Positions 1 to 7,490 are shown, counted from the stretch's first letter. The stretch is DNA of 64,000 nt from Candidatus Hydrogenedentota bacterium (GCA_029556545.1 JAKQEQ010000193.1:141262-205261), one strand, 5' to 3'. Notes: generated by a model from the sequence alone, not told the origin. Program-made: numbers and translations.

Positions 1-1741
1 TCCCCATCTCGGCAAGGACCTCCCGAAAGTCGCTCAGTTTTTTCGCACTATGCTTCCGCTCCGAATGCTCCAGATCATCGAGGAAGCCCTGCATGCCATC
101 GATGCAGGCATTGTATAGGGGTTCGAGGATATTCAACGCGGCGAAAAGGAACGCGCCGGATCCGCAGGTGGGATCGAGAATGGAGATTCCGGTTAGGGCC
201 TTCCAGAAGGCACGGACGAGTTCCGGCCCCTCGCTGTTGACGATGACATCCTCAGCAAACCGTTCGATATCGAGGTTCAGCGTGATGAAGTCGCCGATGT
301 CCTGGACCTCGCCATTGGCGAGTGTCGCACGTAGTTCGAGACAGCGAGTGCGGCGCTCCACGTATTCCCGCCAGGTTTCCATGGGCAGGGCCAGATTCTC
401 CCCATCCGGGCCAGGAACCGTTGCCTGGGTGAGGTTATATCGCGTGTCGAACATGCGCTTTTTCGGATCACACATTCCCTCACGCACGAACTCCGGCAAC
501 ACGGACTCGGGGATGACTTCACCCTCAGCATCAACAACACCAGATCGAACGGCAGGATAGATGTACCGATCCGGGTCATCGCAAAGCAGACGCCACACAC
601 CGCCCTTCGCTTTGAATGCCACTGCGCATTCCTTGCGGGCGGCGTCGAAAAGGTAGGGGACGACCGTGTTCCGCGTGATGTACCCGGTGATGTCCTCTTT
701 CGTGTAGTAGGCGCCCATCTGCTTCTGGTTGATGTACTTCTCGAAGATGTAGCCGAGGACATCCGGGTTGATTTCGTTGTCTGCGCGTAGGGGGCGCTCG
801 TCCAGGTGCCAGGTGTAGGCGTCGAAGAAGTCGAATATGCCCTCAAAGGCCTCATCCGGGATGTCGATTTCACCGTATTCCCGTTCTAGCTCGTGCACAT
901 CGAAAAGGCCGCCATTCAGGTAAGGCACTTTGCCTAGCAGTGGATCCAAGTCACGAGCCCGGTCTTTCGCTGGCTTTCCAAGCCCTTCATGGAACAGGCG
1001 CAGCAGGAAGTAGCGGTAGAATGAGAGGAACTTGCCCTTGCCGCGGCGTTCCCGAACCATCTGAAGGCGGTTGCGGAGGTAGTCGGGGTCACCATCCAAG
1101 AAGCCGCGCTTCTGGATGAAGTAGACAAACATCATGCGGTTCAGCATCAAGGACGCGTACCAATCGCGGTCAGTCCGCTCGTCGATGCCCTCGATGAACG
1201 CCAGGAAAGTCTGATGCTCCTTCTTGAACCGGTCGTAGAACTTCTTCGTGACCTTCTCGACATCCAGAGCCGCGCACGCACGGGCTGTCACGTCCGTGAT
1301 GGTCAGGCGCTCTTCCTCTTCGAGTTCGAACGCCAGGCTCTGCAACTTCTCGACGAGAACCTGGGCCGTCTGGCCGCGGCGGTACACGTGCTCCCGGCAC
1401 GCCGCATGGGCGCCTGCCTCGCGCTTGACCCATTGCCAGGTTTGAGCCGTCTCCTTACCGTCAACGAAGATGATCAGGTGCTCGTGGGCAGACTTGCGCA
1501 CCTGTTGTTCGATCTTGCGGCGGATGGGGTATGGCGGCGTTTCGCCGTTCTTAGCGGGGCTGCAGGTGAATACAACCATGCCGCACTTCTCGGCGGCAGC
1601 CTTCAGAACGTACTCGAATCCGTCAACCTGAACAACGAGAGGCGTTGCGGCGTAGCAGTTCCAGCCGAGTTCCTCGACCAGCAATCCTGGGAAGTCGAAC
1701 TCCTTGAGCCTGCGACGGACTCGTTCAACGTTCACGGGCAT
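1..1741 (-). CDS. Class I N6-adenine DNA methyltransferase, DISARM DrmMI / Eco57I type (3' end outside window)
   Basis: The frame is open from ATG 1741 to the left edge (580 codons). It contains the motif MGAYYTKEDITGYI at about residue 340 and the SAM-binding motif I DPTCGSGAFLF at about residue 530, the layout of long Eco57I-like methylases. The catalytic NPPY motif would lie beyond the window. The gene starts 3 nt after the stop of the SNF2 helicase fragment, so the two were co-transcribed. A drmD-type helicase followed by an adenine methylase is the order of class 1 DISARM antiphage systems, in which the methylase marks host DNA as self. A type IIG restriction enzyme is the main alternative. 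DISARM cannot be confirmed without the genes to the left. Confidence 0.82.
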   Translation of the reverse strand, partial: MPVNVERVRRRLKEFDFPGLLVEELGWNCYAATPLVVQVDGFEYVLKAAAEKCGMVVFTCSPAKNGETPPYPIRRKIEQQVRKSAHEHLIIFVDGKETAQTWQWVKREAGAHAACREHVYRRGQTAQVLVEKLQSLAFELEEEERLTITDVTARACAALDVEKVTKKFYDRFKKEHQTFLAFIEGIDERTDRDWYASLMLNRMMFVYFIQKRGFLDGDPDYLRNRLQMVRERRGKGKFLSFYRYFLLRLFHEGLGKPAKDRARDLDPLLGKVPYLNGGLFDVHELEREYGEIDIPDEAFEGIFDFFDAYTWHLDERPLRADNEINPDVLGYIFEKYINQKQMGAYYTKEDITGYITRNTVVPYLFDAARKECAVAFKAKGGVWRLLCDDPDRYIYPAVRSGVVDAEGEVIPESVLPEFVREGMCDPKKRMFDTRYNLTQATVPGPDGENLALPMETWREYVERRTRCLELRATLANGEVQDIGDFITLNLDIERFAEDVIVNSEGPELVRAFWKALTGISILDPTCGSGAFLFAALNILEPLYNACIDGMQGFLDDLEHSERKHSAKKLSDFREVLAEMG

Positions 1742-1744
1742 CGA

Positions 1745-2743
1745 CTAATCCCCCTCCTGCGCTCTGACCAACCCCATCGAGCAGATTATCCGTGGCTCTT
1801 GCACGTGGGCCTCTTCCTCGATAAGGCAAAGACGGCCTTCCTCGCGCAGGGCCAAGACAAGTTCGGCGAGCTTCTGGTCGTCAATCCCGATTCTCAATTG
1901 CCGATTCAGTGTGTCCGTGGCCACCTGGCGTAGTGGATAGCGGTAGATTTCGTCGATGGCCTTCAGAAGCTCTTCGGACTCGAAGAGCGTGTCCTTGACC
2001 TCTTCGGCGTGGCGCTTGAGGCGTTCGTAGGTGCGGAAACGGGCGCCGCTGGGCCGTCCCAATTGGCCGCCAACACGCTTCTCCTCCCTGGCAACATGCT
2101 GCACGGCCTCCTTGACCATCTCATGGTGCTTTTCGTGCCGGGGGATGGCAGGTGTGTCGGGCCTGCATTCAGCGACCTTGAGAATCTCGAACTGGGACTC
2201 GGTGATACTCTCGCCCTTCTGGTCGACATATGCGAGCGCGTCATTGTCTTCCGCCGTGTGCAGGTAGACAAGCACCCCTTCGGGGCGCTGTTCAGTGGGC
2301 TTGTGCGGACGGGAGGAATAGATCACATCCGGCAGGGCGGGAATTGACTTTGCGAGGCTGGGATCGGCTTCGGTAGCGTTTTTCCATATCTGGTAGGCAT
2401 AGGAGGCGAGGTCCACCTCCGTATCATCTTCACCGTCGAGGATTCCTGCCTTCTCGTTGTAGAGATCCACGACTGTTTGCTCGTTGTCGTCATCCTCGAA
2501 AAACGCTTCGTCCGCCCCTACCACTTCAGCATTCTCTCGAAGTCTACTCCGGACGCGGGTCCGGAGCCGGATGATGCGCTCAACACCCTCGGCAGGGAGG
2601 AATGAGCAACAGAGGATGTTCTCGGCCTTCTGCCCGATGCGGTCCACACGTCCTGCCCGCTGAATCAGCCGAATGATGGCCCAGGGCAGGTCGAAGTTGA
2701 CCACAACGGCGCAATCCTGCAGGTTCTGAGGCGCTGCCTCCAA
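1745..2743 (-). pseudogene. C-terminal fragment of a SNF2-family helicase (DrmD-like)
   Basis: The protein (332 residues from TTG 2743) begins abruptly inside helicase motif V with QNLQDCAVVVNFDLPW and continues through motif VI, LIQRAGRVDRIGQ. A long acidic and helical C-terminal part follows. The whole N-terminal ATPase lobe (Walker A, DEAH box) is missing. Just upstream the frame meets a TGA, and the DNA belongs to an unrelated gene read in another frame. I infer that recombination near 2737-2745 removed about two thirds of the gene. A full-length DrmD or RapA-like helicase would be over 900 residues. The fragment cannot hydrolyse ATP, so this DISARM-like locus is probably inactive here unless the missing part exists elsewhere. 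Confidence 0.8.
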
Positions 2744-2997
2744 TTCCAGAATTGGACAAGTTCGGCGTCAAGCCGGTCTCGGACGCGTTGGATTTCTGCT
2801 TCAGGTAAGGTGGGCTGTAGTAGGTTGTCGATTCCATGATAGTGCGATCCTGGGCCGGGCCGCGCGGCTGTGCTGTCGTGTGCCCATCCGCTCGTATGCC
2901 GGCGGGGTCGGTATTGTTCCGCGGCTACATACATCAGCGTGAAGTACAGGTCGTATTGCACAGCGTCCATTGCTTGGTTTGGCGACATCGGGCTCAT
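2665..2997 (-). CDS. Unrecognised 110-aa protein, probably 3'-truncated and fused to helicase DNA
   Basis: The ATG at 2997 lies about 34 bp downstream of the centre of an excellent archaeal-type TATA box. Residues 1 to about 85, ending near DRLDAELVQFW, look like native coding sequence. The last 25 residues are an out-of-frame reading of the helicase fragment, so the original stop has been lost at the joint near 2740. I recognise no domain. There is no SD sequence. The gene marks the left limit of the block with archaeal-type promoters. Confidence 0.5.
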   Translation of the reverse strand: MSPMSPNQAMDAVQYDLYFTLMYVAAEQYRPRRHTSGWAHDSTAARPGPGSHYHGIDNLLQPTLPEAEIQRVRDRLDAELVQFWNWRQRLRTCRIAPLWSTSTCPGPSFG

Positions 2998-3021
2998 CTC
3001 GTTTTGCTACTGGGTAGTGGG

Positions 3022-3042
3022 CACAACTATATAAAGCTTTCG
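3022..3042 (-). promoter_or_regulatory. Archaeal-type BRE/TATA box for the gene starting at 2997
   Basis: Read on the minus strand the site is GCGAAAGCTTTATATAG: a CGAAA BRE followed by TTTATATA (3028-3035). Initiation about 26 bp downstream would be near 3005, giving an 8-nt leader before ATG 2997. Confidence 0.7.
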
Positions 3043-3104
3043 CACGGTCTCCCCTTATCCCGACACCCATGGCCCCCACGAACAACCACCCCACCGTAGC
3101 GATT

Positions 3105-3137
3105 CATTTCTCCCCGATAGGGGTATCGGGAGAAATG
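3105..3137. repeat. Hairpin or operator-like inverted repeat between divergent genes
   Basis: Arms 3105-3119 (CATTTCTCCCCGATA) and 3124-3137 (TATCGGGAGAAATG) pair over 14 bp with one bulged C and a GGGG loop. It lies in the 215-bp gap between the divergent genes at 2997 and 3213, so it could be an operator or a structured leader. Confidence 0.55.
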
Positions 3138-3163
3138 AAACCACCTGGAACTGGTGGTGCAGC

Positions 3164-3178
3164 GAAAAGCTTAAGAAG
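3164..3178 (+). promoter_or_regulatory. Possible weak archaeal-type promoter for the gene at 3213
   Basis: The sequence CGAAAAGCTTAAGAA has a good BRE but a poorer TATA than the others. Initiation about 26 bp downstream (around 3200) would give a short leader holding the SD GAGGTGA. Confidence 0.4.
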
Positions 3179-3212
3179 CCGTTCTCCCAAAATAAGCATG
3201 AGGTGAATGAGA

Positions 3213-3470
3213 ATGGAAACCAACAAACCAGAGAAACATTTTAAGTACGGCGGGGTGCGTGCCTCAGTCTGGTGCGACATCCGGAAGAGCGCCGGCGGAA
3301 AGAGCTTCAAGAGCCGATCCGTCACCCTCGATCGCGCCTACAAAGACGCCGACGGCGAGTGGAAGAACACCCACTCTTTGAAGGAGGGCGACGTTCTGAA
3401 GGCGATGACGGCCCTACAACAGGCGTTCGAGTACATGACGCAGAAGTCCGACGGCGAAGACGAGGAGTAG
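3213..3470 (+). CDS. Small conserved mobile-element protein, 85 aa
   Basis: The start at 3213 is preferred because the SD GAGGTGA ends 6 nt upstream; an in-frame ATG at 3207 directly abuts the SD. The protein opens METNKPEKHFKYGGVR and contains SRSVTLDRAYKDADGEW and a C-terminal helix with ALQQAFEYM. This pattern resembles a small protein I know from plasmids and integrative elements of bacteria and archaea, often beside ssDNA-handling genes. Its biochemical role is not established. A terminator hairpin follows at once, so it is probably monocistronic. Confidence 0.75.
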   Translation: METNKPEKHFKYGGVRASVWCDIRKSAGGKSFKSRSVTLDRAYKDADGEWKNTHSLKEGDVLKAMTALQQAFEYMTQKSDGEDEE

Positions 3471-3488
3471 CTTTGCCGGATTGTTCTT

Positions 3489-3530
3489 GCCCCAGACCAA
3501 CCACCTGGGGCCTTTCTTCTTTCTTTCTTA
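3489..3530 (+). terminator. Hairpin followed by a pyrimidine tract
   Basis: GCCCCAG (3489-3495) pairs with CTGGGGC (3505-3511), and a long T/C-rich run follows. This fits either a bacterial intrinsic terminator or the U-rich tracts that end archaeal transcripts. It closes the gene ending at 3470. Confidence 0.6.
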
Positions 3531-3550
3531 CTTTCGAGTGGCAACGCGAC

Positions 3551-3566
3551 GAAAGGCTTAAATAGT
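3551..3566 (+). promoter_or_regulatory. Archaeal-type promoter, leaderless spacing to ATG 3587
   Basis: GAAAGGCTTAAATAG gives a BRE plus CTTAAATA box (3557-3564). The box centre is 26.5 bp upstream of ATG 3587, so the start codon would sit at the transcript 5' end. There is no SD. Confidence 0.7.
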
Positions 3567-3586
3567 CAAGCCGATTTCCGGAGTAC

Positions 3587-3757
3587 ATGAACGCCGAAGT
3601 TGAAATGCGGAAACTTGTAAGGGCTCGAGAGAGACACGAGCAGAAGATCAAAGAACTCGACGCCAAGATAGAGCACATCCTTTTTCGAATGGACGAAGAA
3701 AGACGCTGTTTCCTGCGCCACTGTCCGTTGGACGAGGAACACGACGAGATCCCCTGA
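3587..3757 (+). CDS. Leaderless small coiled-coil protein, 56 aa
   Basis: This reading frame is too short for usual gene callers but is placed exactly at the predicted 5' end of a TATA-type transcript. It encodes a highly charged helical peptide beginning MNAEVEMRKLVRARERHEQ, with the heptad-like stretch IKELDAKIEHILFRMDEE and a tail containing CFLRHCPLDEE. The amphipathic pattern suggests a short coiled coil that dimerises. I recognise no family. Support comes from promoter geometry and the protein-like composition. Confidence 0.6.
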   Translation: MNAEVEMRKLVRARERHEQKIKELDAKIEHILFRMDEERRCFLRHCPLDEEHDEIP

Positions 3758-3897
3758 CCCTCTGCAGGCGGGGCAATTGGCAGGGCATTCTGTGTGCCGA
3801 ACAATGTTCCCTGCTGAAACGATGCGCCTTGAAATGCCGCTGAAACATCCTGAAGGCCTGCGGAAGAAAGTGCTTCTGACCGATAGGGAAGAGATCC

Positions 3898-4335
3898 ATG
3901 GACGACGAGAGCCAAGCCAGGGCTGCCGCTCGATGGTTTGAGGAGGCAGCTACGCAGATCGCCGACGACATCTTGGCGCTATTGGAGGCAAAGTCGAAGT
4001 CCGACTGGCCGCTTCTGCCCAAGCACTTGCTGATGGCCCTACACCGTTCTGCTTTCGATAAAGCAGAGGCTGGACTTGCCAGATTGGGCGGGCCTGGCCA
4101 CTCGCCGCAGACGGATACCGGGGATACCGAGGCACGTGGTACAGCCCAACATGGAGCCTCAGCCCAGAACGAAGAGACGAGCCAGGATGTGAGCGCAAGA
4201 AAAGCAGGGAAACGAGCACGCCGCACGAAGACTGTAGCTGAAGGCCCCGCCAGACACGCCAAAGCATCCCGAAGACGCGACGCACCCGGTCAGATGGATC
4301 TGGTTGAATTCTTGACCGACCAAGAGTGCAATTAG
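3898..4335 (+). CDS. Unrecognised 145-aa basic protein
   Basis: The N-terminal 65 residues look folded and helical (RWFEEAATQIADDILALLEA, then a segment with HLLMALHRSAFDKAEAGLARL). Residues 70-130 form a polar, Lys/Arg-rich low-complexity linker, and the C-terminus ends MDLVEFLTDQECN. The SD is weak. A shorter overlapping frame (3804-3941, 45 codons) ends inside it and is not preferred. It converges with the thioredoxin-like gene, leaving 36 bp between stops. The function is unknown; the basic linker is compatible with nucleic-acid binding. Confidence 0.55.
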   Translation: MDDESQARAAARWFEEAATQIADDILALLEAKSKSDWPLLPKHLLMALHRSAFDKAEAGLARLGGPGHSPQTDTGDTEARGTAQHGASAQNEETSQDVSARKAGKRARRTKTVAEGPARHAKASRRRDAPGQMDLVEFLTDQECN

Positions 4336-4371
4336 AGGAGCCCCTTCTTCGTCCAGGCATGAGCCTCAGCA

Positions 4372-4962
4372 CTATGACGGTTGCGATCGGACGCCTTCGA
4401 TATCGAGCAGGAAGTCGCGGGGATTCCTGTAACCCGTGAATCTCCGGACTTCTTGGGCGCTGCCATTCAGAACGACAACGCTTGGGTAGGCGATACAGCC
4501 CAGGCTGCTTTCCAGCCCCTTGTTTTCGATGGCCCTTAGACAGACGAACTCTGACAGGGCCGCCTGAACGTTTTCATCGCCAAATGTGTTCTGGTCCATA
4601 AGCTTACAGGGGCCGCACCACGATGCTGTGAAGTACACAAGTACCAGCTTGTGCTCTTGCGTAGCTTTCTCCAGCGCCTGGGCCAGCCCCAATTCCCAAT
4701 GGAGCTCAGACCCCGATTGCTGTGCCCCAGTAGTCTCGCCTTGACCACATGGCGAGACCTGTTTGCATTGAAGGCCCTCGTAGTTCTCAGATTCGCCGCG
4801 CAGGGCGGCCGCGTTCGTGTTCTGCGTCGGCTCCGGAGAATCGTCGTGCCGGCCGGGCGAGTGGTGTATCTTCCCCGAAGTGACGCAAGAGGCACTGCCA
4901 AAGGCCAGGATGGATAGGAGTAGCAGCGCGACGAATGCGATTAGCAGTTCGTTTCGCTTCAT
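4372..4962 (-). CDS. Exported or membrane-anchored thioredoxin-like protein
   Basis: This 196-aa protein has an N-terminal hydrophobic segment (about residues 8-26) ending at a Cys in AFGSASC. The cleavage site is either lipoprotein-like or a plain signal peptide. A polar spacer reaches residue 90, followed by a thioredoxin fold with the redox motif ASWCGPCKLMDQ and the cis-Pro region CIAYPSVVVL. It would reduce or form disulphides outside the cytoplasm, perhaps for envelope or transfer proteins of the element. The promoter is archaeal-type with leaderless spacing to ATG 4962. The nearby in-frame ATG at 4972 would lie upstream of the predicted transcription start. Confidence 0.85.
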   Translation of the reverse strand: MKRNELLIAFVALLLLSILAFGSASCVTSGKIHHSPGRHDDSPEPTQNTNAAALRGESENYEGLQCKQVSPCGQGETTGAQQSGSELHWELGLAQALEKATQEHKLVLVYFTASWCGPCKLMDQNTFGDENVQAALSEFVCLRAIENKGLESSLGCIAYPSVVVLNGSAQEVRRFTGYRNPRDFLLDIEGVRSQPS

Positions 4963-4980
4963 AGGGGTTCATGAAACCGG

Positions 4981-5000
4981 AAGATATATAAACCTTCTTG
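4981..5000 (-). promoter_or_regulatory. Archaeal-type TATA box in the trx/parA divergent region
   Basis: On the minus strand AAGGTTTATATATCTT contains TTTATATA (4985-4992), centred 26.5 bp from ATG 4962. The box is nearly symmetrical, so it might also drive parA (ATG 5047) with a leader of about 30 nt. Confidence 0.7.
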
Positions 5001-5046
5001 TGCTTCTGGGCAGGTTAGCGGTGCAATCGAACGACCGTACGACAGA

Positions 5047-5835
5047 ATGACCAGAAGCAGAATCATCACGATGTTCAATCACAAAGGAGGCGTAGGCAAG
5101 ACCACGACCGCCGTCAATCTCGGCGCGTGCCTTGCGGGCACTCCCGGGAAGCGAGTCCTGCTGATCGATTTGGATCCACAGGCGAACGCGACCCGGGCTG
5201 TACTGAAGAAGGATCCGACTGAAGGCCAGCCAACGGTCCGAAACCTGTTCGCCTCCGGCAAGACGGAATCAAGCCTAACCAAGTTGGCTGTGGCCACCTC
5301 CGTTCGGGGCATGGACATCGTCCCGTCGGACTTGAGACTGTCGGAAGCGGAGTTCCAGATAGCTTCCCGCAGAGGACGTGAACACGTTCTCCGCGAGGCA
5401 TTGCAGACAATCACGGCCCAGTATGACTACATCATCATTGACTGCCCGCCCAGTTTGGGGCTCCTCTCGTTGAACGGGCTCGTCGCCGCCGAGTACGTTG
5501 TCATCCCTTGTGAGACGCAGTACCTGTCCATAAGGGGAATTCGGCAAGTCATTGAGATCATTCAATGCGTCCGTGAGACGTTCAATCCACAAATCCAAAT
5601 CCTCGGGGTATTTCCCACCAAATACTTCATCCTTTCGAAGGCCAATATCGAGGCCTTACAGTATCTGAGAGCAAACGCCAAGGTGCGGGTCTTCGACGCG
5701 GTGCTGCCCAGGGACGTTCGTGCCGAGGAGGCCCCGAGCCATGGTGTGCCGGTTGTTGCCTATGCCCCAGACTCCAGGGCAGCGCGGGCCTTCGGCTTGC
5801 TCACTTCGGAGGTGCTCAGACTATGCGGAGATTGA
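5047..5835 (+). CDS. parA: ParA/Soj-type partition ATPase
   Basis: The 262-aa protein has a deviant Walker A, KGGVGKTTTAVN (residues 13-24), the A' motif LLIDLDPQANAT, and Walker B IIIDCPPSLGLLS. This is the standard set for ParA ATPases without an N-terminal helix-turn-helix. With a DNA-bound partner it would move element copies to daughter cells. The next frame overlaps its end by 13 nt and encodes a ribbon-helix-helix-like protein, the usual type II partition arrangement. The ORF has no SD, and its likely promoter is in the shared region with the thioredoxin gene. A partition system indicates that the element is, or was, able to live as a replicon. Confidence 0.93.
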   Translation: MTRSRIITMFNHKGGVGKTTTAVNLGACLAGTPGKRVLLIDLDPQANATRAVLKKDPTEGQPTVRNLFASGKTESSLTKLAVATSVRGMDIVPSDLRLSEAEFQIASRRGREHVLREALQTITAQYDYIIIDCPPSLGLLSLNGLVAAEYVVIPCETQYLSIRGIRQVIEIIQCVRETFNPQIQILGVFPTKYFILSKANIEALQYLRANAKVRVFDAVLPRDVRAEEAPSHGVPVVAYAPDSRAARAFGLLTSEVLRLCGD

Positions 5836-6188
5836 ATCTCGACATATTCGAACCGGAAGAGCGTGACCTACCCACTGGGAAGTCCACCGATCAAGATGGC
5901 CACGATATGGCACCGTCCCAAGAGTTCGGGCCTGACAATTCTCCCCAGTCGCACAGACCAGCGCGAAAAACAAAAGCACCCGAGGCTACGAGTCCTCGCT
6001 TCATACCCGTCGGGTTCTTCGCCCGGCATTTGCGCTTGCTTGACGATGCGGTGATCAATCTGCGGCGTCAAGGGCACTGGAAAGCATCCAAGTCTGCGAT
6101 CATCCGTGCCTTGATCGAAAGCAATGAGGATAGGCTCCAGGATGTGTGGCTTTCATCGCACGCGGAAGCCCACCGGAAGAATGACTAG
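5823..6188 (+). CDS. ParA partner, ribbon-helix-helix-like centromere-binding protein
   Basis: The 121-aa protein overlaps parA by 13 nt. Its first 65 residues are polar and disordered. The C-terminal third, FIPVGFFARHLRLLDDAV followed by KASKSAIIRALIE, has the strand then two-helix pattern of RHH or MetJ/Arc-type DNA-binding domains that dimerise on centromere repeats. Its place behind parA supports a ParB-substitute role as in ParG or Omega. No ParB-type HTH or CTPase motif is present. A dyad immediately downstream (6197-6211) is a candidate site for it. Confidence 0.72.
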   Translation: MRRLNLDIFEPEERDLPTGKSTDQDGHDMAPSQEFGPDNSPQSHRPARKTKAPEATSPRFIPVGFFARHLRLLDDAVINLRRQGHWKASKSAIIRALIESNEDRLQDVWLSSHAEAHRKND

Positions 6189-6196
6189 CGGCGCGT

Positions 6197-6211
6197 GATT
6201 CCAGTGGAATC
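6197..6211. promoter_or_regulatory. Odd-centred palindrome resembling an origin recognition box or operator
   Basis: GATTCCAGTGGAATC is a perfect dyad around a central G, followed by GAAAGG. Its core CCAGTGGAA resembles archaeal origin recognition boxes. It abuts the BRE of the promoter for the gene at 6248 and lies 9 bp after the partition operon, so it may be a centromere, operator or Orc1 site. Confidence 0.5.
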
Positions 6212-6226
6212 GAAAGGTTTATTAAC
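6211..6226 (+). promoter_or_regulatory. Archaeal-type promoter, leaderless spacing to ATG 6248
   Basis: CGAAAGGTTTATTAAC supplies a BRE and TTTATTAA box (6218-6225), centred 26.5 bp from ATG 6248. No SD precedes that start. Confidence 0.7.
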
Positions 6227-6247
6227 CGGCCCTTTCTATGGTGTGTC

Positions 6248-6415
6248 ATGGACCATTTGCCACATTCGCTCAAGGAGAAGGTGTCCGAAATGCGCAGCAT
6301 GCATCAGGCCCGAGAGCGCCACCTGCTTCTGCTCGGTCATGAGGGACTGCATATGATTCAGCGGTGGCAAGTAACCCGTGCCCTAAAGTGGCCGGATGAA
6401 CCGAAAGACATATAA
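6248..6415 (+). CDS. Leaderless small protein, 55 aa
   Basis: The ATG is at the predicted 5' end of a TATA-type transcript. The peptide starts MDHLPHSLKEKVSEMRSMHQ and continues as an amphipathic helix (ARERHLLLLGHEGLHMIQRW), then ends KWPDEPKDI. It resembles the 56-aa protein at 3587 in length, charge and helical content, with a shared ARERH tract, so the two may be related. The stop codon TAA lies inside the TATA box of the next promoter, so the gene boundary is very tight. Confidence 0.58.
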   Translation: MDHLPHSLKEKVSEMRSMHQARERHLLLLGHEGLHMIQRWQVTRALKWPDEPKDI

Positions 6416-6416
6416 A
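6401..6416 (+). promoter_or_regulatory. Archaeal-type promoter overlapping an upstream stop codon
   Basis: CCGAAAGACATATAAAC contains a BRE-like CGAAA and the box CATATAAA (6409-6416). Initiation near 6439 would leave a leader of about 90 nt before ATG 6532. It is the only box here with a long leader. Confidence 0.5.
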
Positions 6417-6531
6417 CACCACCGCATTCTTTTCACGGGGAGGTCTGTTCCGGCCCAGAAGCGAAGCCAACACTCAAAGAGTTCGCACCTGTGGGTTCGT
6501 GAGCAGCCCTTCCCTTCTTTGTCCCGTGACG

Positions 6532-7281
6532 ATGATCGATTCAGCCTCACTCCTCCGCGGCGTGGAAGAACTCCGCCATCGGGTGGACGCCTACAAGGTT
6601 CAAGCCCGTGTATTCTATCTTGAAGTTCTTCTCAGCCAGTACGCGTGCCCACAGTGTGGCCGGGCCCTGCGCCCCAGGGGTGCGAGTGCTTGCCAGTGCA
6701 TTGGGGGACATACGTGGGATCCGACGATCGAGTTCGCGTCCAGCCCATGTTGTGGGGCCAAGGTCCGGCGGGCGCGTTGTCATTACGTGTGCACGAACTG
6801 TGGTACGGCCTTACGCTCACCCTTCCTGTTTGATGAGAGACTCCTTGATGCTCAGTATTTTTGCGAGAAGATGGCTGAGTGCCGGGAGCGCAAACGCCGC
6901 CGAAAGGAAGAGCTTCGCCTCTTCCTGGCGGCGTCGCGCTCCTCAGACCTTTGCCTGACGGAAATGCCTCACACCAAGAACGTCGAGGAACTGAGCCGTG
7001 ACCTGGATGTTTTCGTGGATAGCACCGCCGAAGCAGGCCGGTATGACCCACGGGAAGACGACGAATTCCGCCCGGAGGAATACCGGCGAGTGATCCTCGC
7101 CACTCTGGACGCATGTTCCATACGGTTCAGCGCTCTGCCGTGCATTTGCAGCGATCTTCGCCTGGACCGAGCCAGGAGATTCATGACGCTCCTTTTCATG
7201 GAGCAGGACCGCGAAGTATGGCTTGAACAGCGCGGCCAAGACATTCTGGTGGTGCCCTATGAAGTTGACGTCCAAGGATAA
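6532..7281 (+). CDS. Zinc-ribbon protein of unknown function
   Basis: The 249-aa protein starts MIDSASLLRGVEELRHRV. It has two zinc-binding knuckle sets within residues 40-100: CPQCGRALRPRG with a following CQC, and a second group with CCGAKVRRARCHYVCTNCG. A charged helical region follows (KMAECRERKRRRKEEL) and an acidic mid-part. It overlaps the next gene by 23 nt, so the two are translationally coupled with the split gene and its downstream partner at 19874. An alternative GTG start at 6499 would add 11 residues. The three-gene unit is probably a regulatory or replication module. No enzyme motif is visible. Confidence 0.7.
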   Translation: MIDSASLLRGVEELRHRVDAYKVQARVFYLEVLLSQYACPQCGRALRPRGASACQCIGGHTWDPTIEFASSPCCGAKVRRARCHYVCTNCGTALRSPFLFDERLLDAQYFCEKMAECRERKRRRKEELRLFLAASRSSDLCLTEMPHTKNVEELSRDLDVFVDSTAEAGRYDPREDDEFRPEEYRRVILATLDACSIRFSALPCICSDLRLDRARRFMTLLFMEQDREVWLEQRGQDILVVPYEVDVQG

Positions 7282-7395
7282 GGCCTTCCTGGCCCAGTTG
7301 AAGAGACTTCTTGACGAAAAGGGGTTGCGTATCGAGTTGAAAGAAGATGGCTCAAAGAGGCTTATTCTGCGTCAGAACTATGGGGACAAGATTGC
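7259..7395 (+). pseudogene. 5' half of a gene split by the RIT transposon
   Basis: This codes MKLTSKDKAFLAQLKRLLDE through to YGDKI, then runs into the transposon end at 7396. The missing half starts at 19652. Joining 7395 to 19652 restores one 120-codon frame without gain or loss of a base. The intact paralog at 11339-11701 (start 11695) is 118 residues and aligns across the joint. The family has an N-terminal helical part and a central helix-turn-helix-like stretch with RQG[IV]RWRF. The insertion must inactivate the gene unless the transposon excises. Confidence 0.85.
7388..7395. repeat. Left flanking direct repeat AAGATTGC
   Basis: The 8-bp sequence AAGATTGC recurs at 19644-19651, immediately outside the two transposon ends. 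It is either a target duplication or the recombination crossover sequence. Confidence 0.8.
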
Positions 7396-7423
7396 TTATG
7401 TTCAGGCAGTTCTTATGCTCAGT
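7396..7423 (+). repeat. RIT left terminal inverted repeat
   Basis: The repeat begins TTATGTTCAG and ends CTTATGCTCAGT. It matches the complement of 19592-19619 at 23 of 28 positions, with mismatches grouped in the middle. Confidence 0.85.
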
Positions 7424-7446
7424 TGGAGGGCAAGAATTCTGTAGAG

Positions 7447-7478
7447 ACGGGGGTCTTCGCCCCCCGGACTGAGCATAA
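7447..7478. repeat. Subterminal hairpin and third copy of the terminal motif
   Basis: GGGGG/CCCCC arms around TCTTCG form a short hairpin (about 7449-7465). ACTGAGCATAA (7468-7478) then inversely repeats the inner end of the terminal repeat (7413-7423). This lies just downstream of the third recombinase and may act as terminator and recombinase site. Confidence 0.55.
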
Positions 7479-7490
7479 TTCTGTGCCAGG

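Noticed and set aside
3804-3941. 45-codon frame starting MFPAETMRLEMPLKHPEG
   Set aside because: It overlaps the better frame at 3898, lacks a promoter at fitting distance and has no SD.
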